This document shows, piece after piece, positions 60,842 to 63,438 of a stretch of 63,438 bases of DNA. Under the pieces are notes generated by a model. It was not told the origin of the DNA and searched no databases. It was given only the letters and a program-made list of their open reading frames with translations. This DNA is from an uncultured Verrucomicrobiales bacterium (GTDB lineage Bacteria > Verrucomicrobiota > Verrucomicrobiia > Verrucomicrobiales > Akkermansiaceae): contig CALGLJ010000094.1 in NCBI GenBank assembly GCA_937930235.1, forward strand, positions 1 to 63,438, in the 5' to 3' direction. The translations under genes were made by a program, and so were the position numbers. Numbering within the stretch: position 1 is the stretch's first letter; every line of letters begins with the position of its first letter.

Positions 60842-61345
60842 CTAGAGTGGAATGACTCCACCTCTTGAGAATGGAAGAAATTGCTCGAAAGATCTCAGAG
60901 CTCCTCGGTTACAACGCATCGCACGGCGTCCACGTTCGGAGGAGACAAAGCGATTGTTGTTACCACGGAAACCAATTGCACTGCGCCCGGAAGGCACGAC
61001 TTGGAATCTCTCGAAGCTACCGATTCTGTTGCGGTTAGCACGCATTGAACGACGTCCATTCTCTGATGAGACATAGCGATTACCTCTACGGAAAGCAACA
61101 CGGTTGTTAGCCAAGACACGAGCGGTAAAACGCTCACGAGACCTTAGACGCGTTGCATTTGCACGCATGGTTGTGTTGCCAGCCACGCTAACATAGCGAT
61201 CATTGATGAGCGCCAACCAGCCGACTACTTGGTTATTTCTTTGAGCGAATACTTTTTCTTCGCTCTTTGCTTCTTGCGCACCATTAAAGATGCCTACAGC
61301 TGCTACTGCGAGAGCCATTGCTCCCGTGACTATTAGTTTCTTCAT
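60842..61345 (-). CDS. Secreted fascin-like beta-trefoil protein, paralogue B
   Basis: 167 aa from the ATG at 61345, opening the signal MKKLIVTGAMALAVAAVGIF; the track start is 69 nt too early. It is a close paralogue of 57790-58326: 'SEEKVFAQRNNQVV' at the mature N-terminus, then 'NRYVSSENGRRSMRANRNRIG' and 'NRFVSSERGRRAMRCNRGALR'. It has the same three-lobe beta-trefoil layout, Arg-rich and Lys-poor. It has its own promoter (61444-61473) and terminator. It separates the metzincin operon from the long empty region. Confidence 0.7.
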   Translation of the reverse strand: MKKLIVTGAMALAVAAVGIFNGAQEAKSEEKVFAQRNNQVVGWLALINDRYVSVAGNTTMRANATRLRSRERFTARVLANNRVAFRRGNRYVSSENGRRSMRANRNRIGSFERFQVVPSGRSAIGFRGNNNRFVSSERGRRAMRCNRGALRSFEQFLPFSRGGVIPL

Positions 61346-61368
61346 ATTGTTTGTGTTTTTGTTACCAA

Positions 61369-61382
61369 CGTAGCTTTCTACG
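61369..61382 (-). promoter_or_regulatory. Small hairpin in the leader of fascin-like gene B
   Basis: CGTAG / CTACG with a 4-nt loop lies 24 nt before the start codon, inside the predicted 5' untranslated region. It could affect mRNA stability. No riboswitch class is recognised. Confidence 0.4.
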
Positions 61383-61443
61383 CTAGAGAGTTTTGAGAGA
61401 TCAATGGCTGTCATCTATAATTTCATCGATGCCATCAGCATTA

Positions 61444-61473
61444 ATTATACCTCTCTAAAGTTGTATTTGTCGA
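61444..61473 (-). promoter_or_regulatory. Sigma70-type promoter of fascin-like gene B
   Basis: On the minus strand TCGACA (5 of 6 match to TTGACA), an 18-nt spacer and a perfect TATAAT. It predicts a start near 61437 and a leader of about 90 nt. The best promoter seen in the window. Confidence 0.55.
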
Positions 61474-62070
61474 TTTCCCATTCTGACTTCACTGCTAATT
61501 ATTGCAAGCTCTGTTTTAGAAAATTTTCGGAAGTTATCAAAAAAATCTAGGCTATAATTTTTACTTATTTTGGCCATCTCAAAAAAACTAACATTAGATT
61601 AAAAAGTATATCCTGATTGATTAAAATAATGGAATTCCCCTTCGTTTTTCTTGATCAGCTCATCGAAATCATCAGCGTAGATATTGCAAGAATCTCTCTT
61701 GAAACCTTCAGATCACGACCTCTTGTTAGAATCTTATTTTCACGATGCGGACAGCTCAGATTTGTCTGCACAAACTATTAAATAATGATCAACATAGTCA
61801 GCAAAAGGGCATTCAATTTGAAATACTTTCGCTTCTGATTTTTTCAATAGATCGGAAATTTGCATAGAATACGGCTTGATTTGAATAATCGGATGAATAT
61901 TGCGGCTTTGTAATTTGATTTTCAGTATTTTGTCAAAGAGAATGCAACTTCATTTGACTGATACGCCACCTACCTCCATGTCACTCGCTGTTAGAGAAGA
62001 AAACAGACACCTTCATTCTTAACGATGATGCGCCAATATTCATCCACTGGAGTAATCTCTTGATTCAAAT
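61474..62070. other. Long AT-rich stretch without recognisable genes
   Basis: About 600 bp between the promoter of fascin-like gene B and the AAA ATPase gene. All frames are broken by stops and no ORF over 60 codons is listed. Short AT-rich runs and a plus-strand TATAAT near 61552 occur but lead to no gene. No tRNA, riboswitch or repeat recognised. It may hold a small RNA or decayed sequence, but nothing supports either. Confidence 0.5.
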
Positions 62071-63438
62071 TCATTCTCCCTGCGTCACTTCAGGGATGAT
62101 CTCAAGCGGAGGCTCATCGGAACTCTTTGAGATGCCTTCAATGGTATCTCCTTCATCCTGCACAGGGACCACATTAATATCGACCTGAACTGGCACCGCC
62201 CGCAGGCCTTCGATGATCTGTTGTAGTTGAGCGATACTGGTATCAGTCAGGCTCGCAGGACGAGTCAACCCTTGGTGAATGGCTTCCAGACCATCGTTAA
62301 ACTGGGTCATTTGAGCGACCACGCGCGCGATGGGGTCGTTTTCTCCCGCTCCTCCAAGGAGTTTCTGTTTTCCGAACTCTTTCTTAATCTGCTCCCAACG
62401 AGCAACCTCTTCCTCAGTCGCCTTTCCTTCAAGCTCTTTAAATTTTAACAAATTTGCCTCCGCTCCCGTAGTGAGGGTTTGAGACTCATTCTGATAGTGG
62501 TCATCAATGAGATCTTCCACTTCTTCCGGAGTCATGAGTGGAATGACCTTTTCGGCAATTCGGTTCATGTTTCGGTATGAGCCCTGTAACTTGAAGGAAG
62601 GTTCCACTCGGTAGGCGTCCTCTTGAGCCGCGCTCGCAATATACTCGAGGTTTACCCTCAAAATGGTGTCTCGTACCCGAAAGAGGTGTTTGAGAGTCTT
62701 TGCAAATTCATCAATTTCTGCCGGAGTGTAATTCCCCTCAAAATCAACCCCTTCGTGAGAGCCGGTTTCCGCAATCATCATGGCGGCGTAGACGTCTTTC
62801 TGGCTCTTGCTCGCGAGTTTGCTCAAGATGCTGTTAGAGGTGAGGCAATTTTCAATAAAACTCGATTTAAATGCCTCTTCGTGATCTCCCAAAATATCAC
62901 CCAGATTATAGGTATCCGCCCGGTTCGCGAGCATATCTGGGATTTGAAATTTCCCTCCCGACTCGGTGTAAGGATTCCCGGCCATGACAACGGCAACTTT
63001 CTTACCGCGTAGATCATAGGTCTTGGCCACTCCATTATAGACGCCCTCGATCTTACGCTGACCATCACACAGGCTGATGAATTTTTGCAAAAATTCCGAA
63101 TGCGTATGCTGAATGTCATCAAGATAGATCATGACATTATCACCCATTTCCAGCGCAAGATTCAGTTTTTCTACCTCTTCACGTGCGGAGGCATTCGGGG
63201 CATCATTGGGATCGAGCGAGGTCACCTGATGACCCAGAGCAGGCCCATTGATCTTCATGAAGGTGAGTCCGAGACGGTTCCCGATATACTCCATGAGAGT
63301 GGTTTTTCCATAACCAGGCGGCGAAATCAGGAGGAGGAGACCCATACGATCGGTGCGAGTATCGCCTCCGGCAGTTCCCATCTGCTTGGCAAGATTGTCA
63401 CCCACCATGGGAAGGTACACTTCATTGATCAGGCGATT
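62071..63438 (-). CDS. AAA-type ATPase, C-terminal part of a DUF3686-like 'DNA repair ATPase' (cut by window edge)
   Basis: 455 codons are visible and the frame stays open past the window edge, so the ORF-track GTG start at 63420 is not real. Walker A is 'LLLLISPPGYGKTTLMEY'; Walker B is 'MIYLDDIQHTHSEFL', followed by 'VAVVMAGNPYTESGGKF', a sensor-like segment with an arginine-finger region. From memory this matches the C-terminal AAA module of large proteins with an N-terminal DUF3686/coiled-coil part annotated as DNA repair ATPases. The C-terminal tail is acidic and Pro-rich. The name is not proof of a repair role. Confidence 0.65.
   Translation of the reverse strand, partial: NRLINEVYLPMVGDNLAKQMGTAGGDTRTDRMGLLLLISPPGYGKTTLMEYIGNRLGLTFMKINGPALGHQVTSLDPNDAPNASAREEVEKLNLALEMGDNVMIYLDDIQHTHSEFLQKFISLCDGQRKIEGVYNGVAKTYDLRGKKVAVVMAGNPYTESGGKFQIPDMLANRADTYNLGDILGDHEEAFKSSFIENCLTSNSILSKLASKSQKDVYAAMMIAETGSHEGVDFEGNYTPAEIDEFAKTLKHLFRVRDTILRVNLEYIASAAQEDAYRVEPSFKLQGSYRNMNRIAEKVIPLMTPEEVEDLIDDHYQNESQTLTTGAEANLLKFKELEGKATEEEVARWEQIKKEFGKQKLLGGAGENDPIARVVAQMTQFNDGLEAIHQGLTRPASLTDTSIAQLQQIIEGLRAVPVQVDINVVPVQDEGDTIEGISKSSDEPPLEIIPEVTQGE

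Noticed and set aside
61545-61560. Plus-strand TATAAT in the empty region
   Set aside because: No -35 box at the right distance and no gene downstream on that strand.
1-63438. CRISPR arrays, insertion sequences, prophage or rRNA
   Set aside because: No regularly spaced repeats, transposase motifs, phage structural genes or rRNA-like sequence were found on reading both strands.

Overview
The window is about 63 kb of a densely coded bacterial chromosome of intermediate GC. I place it, by inference only, in the Verrucomicrobiota or a nearby PVC lineage. The signs are a Ser/Thr kinase with PEGA and formylglycine-generating-enzyme-like domains next to an ECF-type sigma factor, two PilB/GspE-like ATPases with a pseudopilin, Lys/Ala-rich histone-H1-like tails on several proteins, zinc-free type-B ribosomal protein L31, MenG-type quinone synthesis and few strong Shine-Dalgarno sites. 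No rRNA, insertion sequence, phage or CRISPR array was seen. The only RNA gene is one tRNA-Arg(UCU). Layout: 1-5.9 kb holds a truncated secreted protein, an S41 protease with a coupled secreted partner, an M15-type peptidase, glutamine-dependent NAD synthase and an SH3-like secreted protein. 6-12 kb holds parB, a decayed-looking intergenic stretch, a membrane-anchored lipoprotein, a HerA/DUF87 ATPase, alanine racemase and a YHS-like Cys protein. 12-17 kb holds a homocysteine S-methyltransferase-like enzyme, a PLP decarboxylase, tRNA-Arg with tmk, a small DUF4250 gene, rpmE2, menG/ubiE and a GNAT. 17-25 kb holds a SNF2 helicase with a SWIM zinc-finger protein, a triple-LysM protein, ilvE, Xaa-Pro peptidase and nadK. 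25-31 kb is a complete tripartite RND efflux operon. 31-45 kb holds an orphan DNA methyltransferase, a repeat-containing secreted protein, ffh, the sigma/kinase pair, fRMsr, dnaX, a membrane-anchored EEP-family hydrolase, acpS-pdxJ, thiG and mdh. 45-51 kb is a pilus/type II secretion cluster (pseudopilin, PilC/GspF, two PilB/GspE). 51-57.6 kb holds ybeY-pgpH, an atypical Nramp transporter and a membrane-fused spermidine-synthase-like protein. 57.6-62 kb is a more AT-rich accessory stretch: two paralogous Arg-rich, Lys-depleted secreted beta-trefoil (fascin-like) proteins, each with its own terminator, flank a metzincin-like membrane protease and a membrane-anchored hypothetical protein. The window ends inside an AAA ATPase that resembles DUF3686-type 'DNA repair ATPases'. 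How the genes work together: most of the window is housekeeping, in short operons joined by ATGA, TAATG or GTGA overlaps (S41 with its partner, GNAT-menG, tolC-MFP-RND, pdxJ-acpS, pgpH-ybeY, sigma-kinase). The best candidates for something undescribed are the fascin-like pair with conserved 3' untranslated regions around a metalloprotease, the sigma factor/kinase-PEGA-FGE unit, the SNF2-SWIM pair with an H1-like tail, the repeat protein at 31.9 kb, and the inverted-repeat remnant after parB. All family calls come from reading translations by eye; no database search was run.
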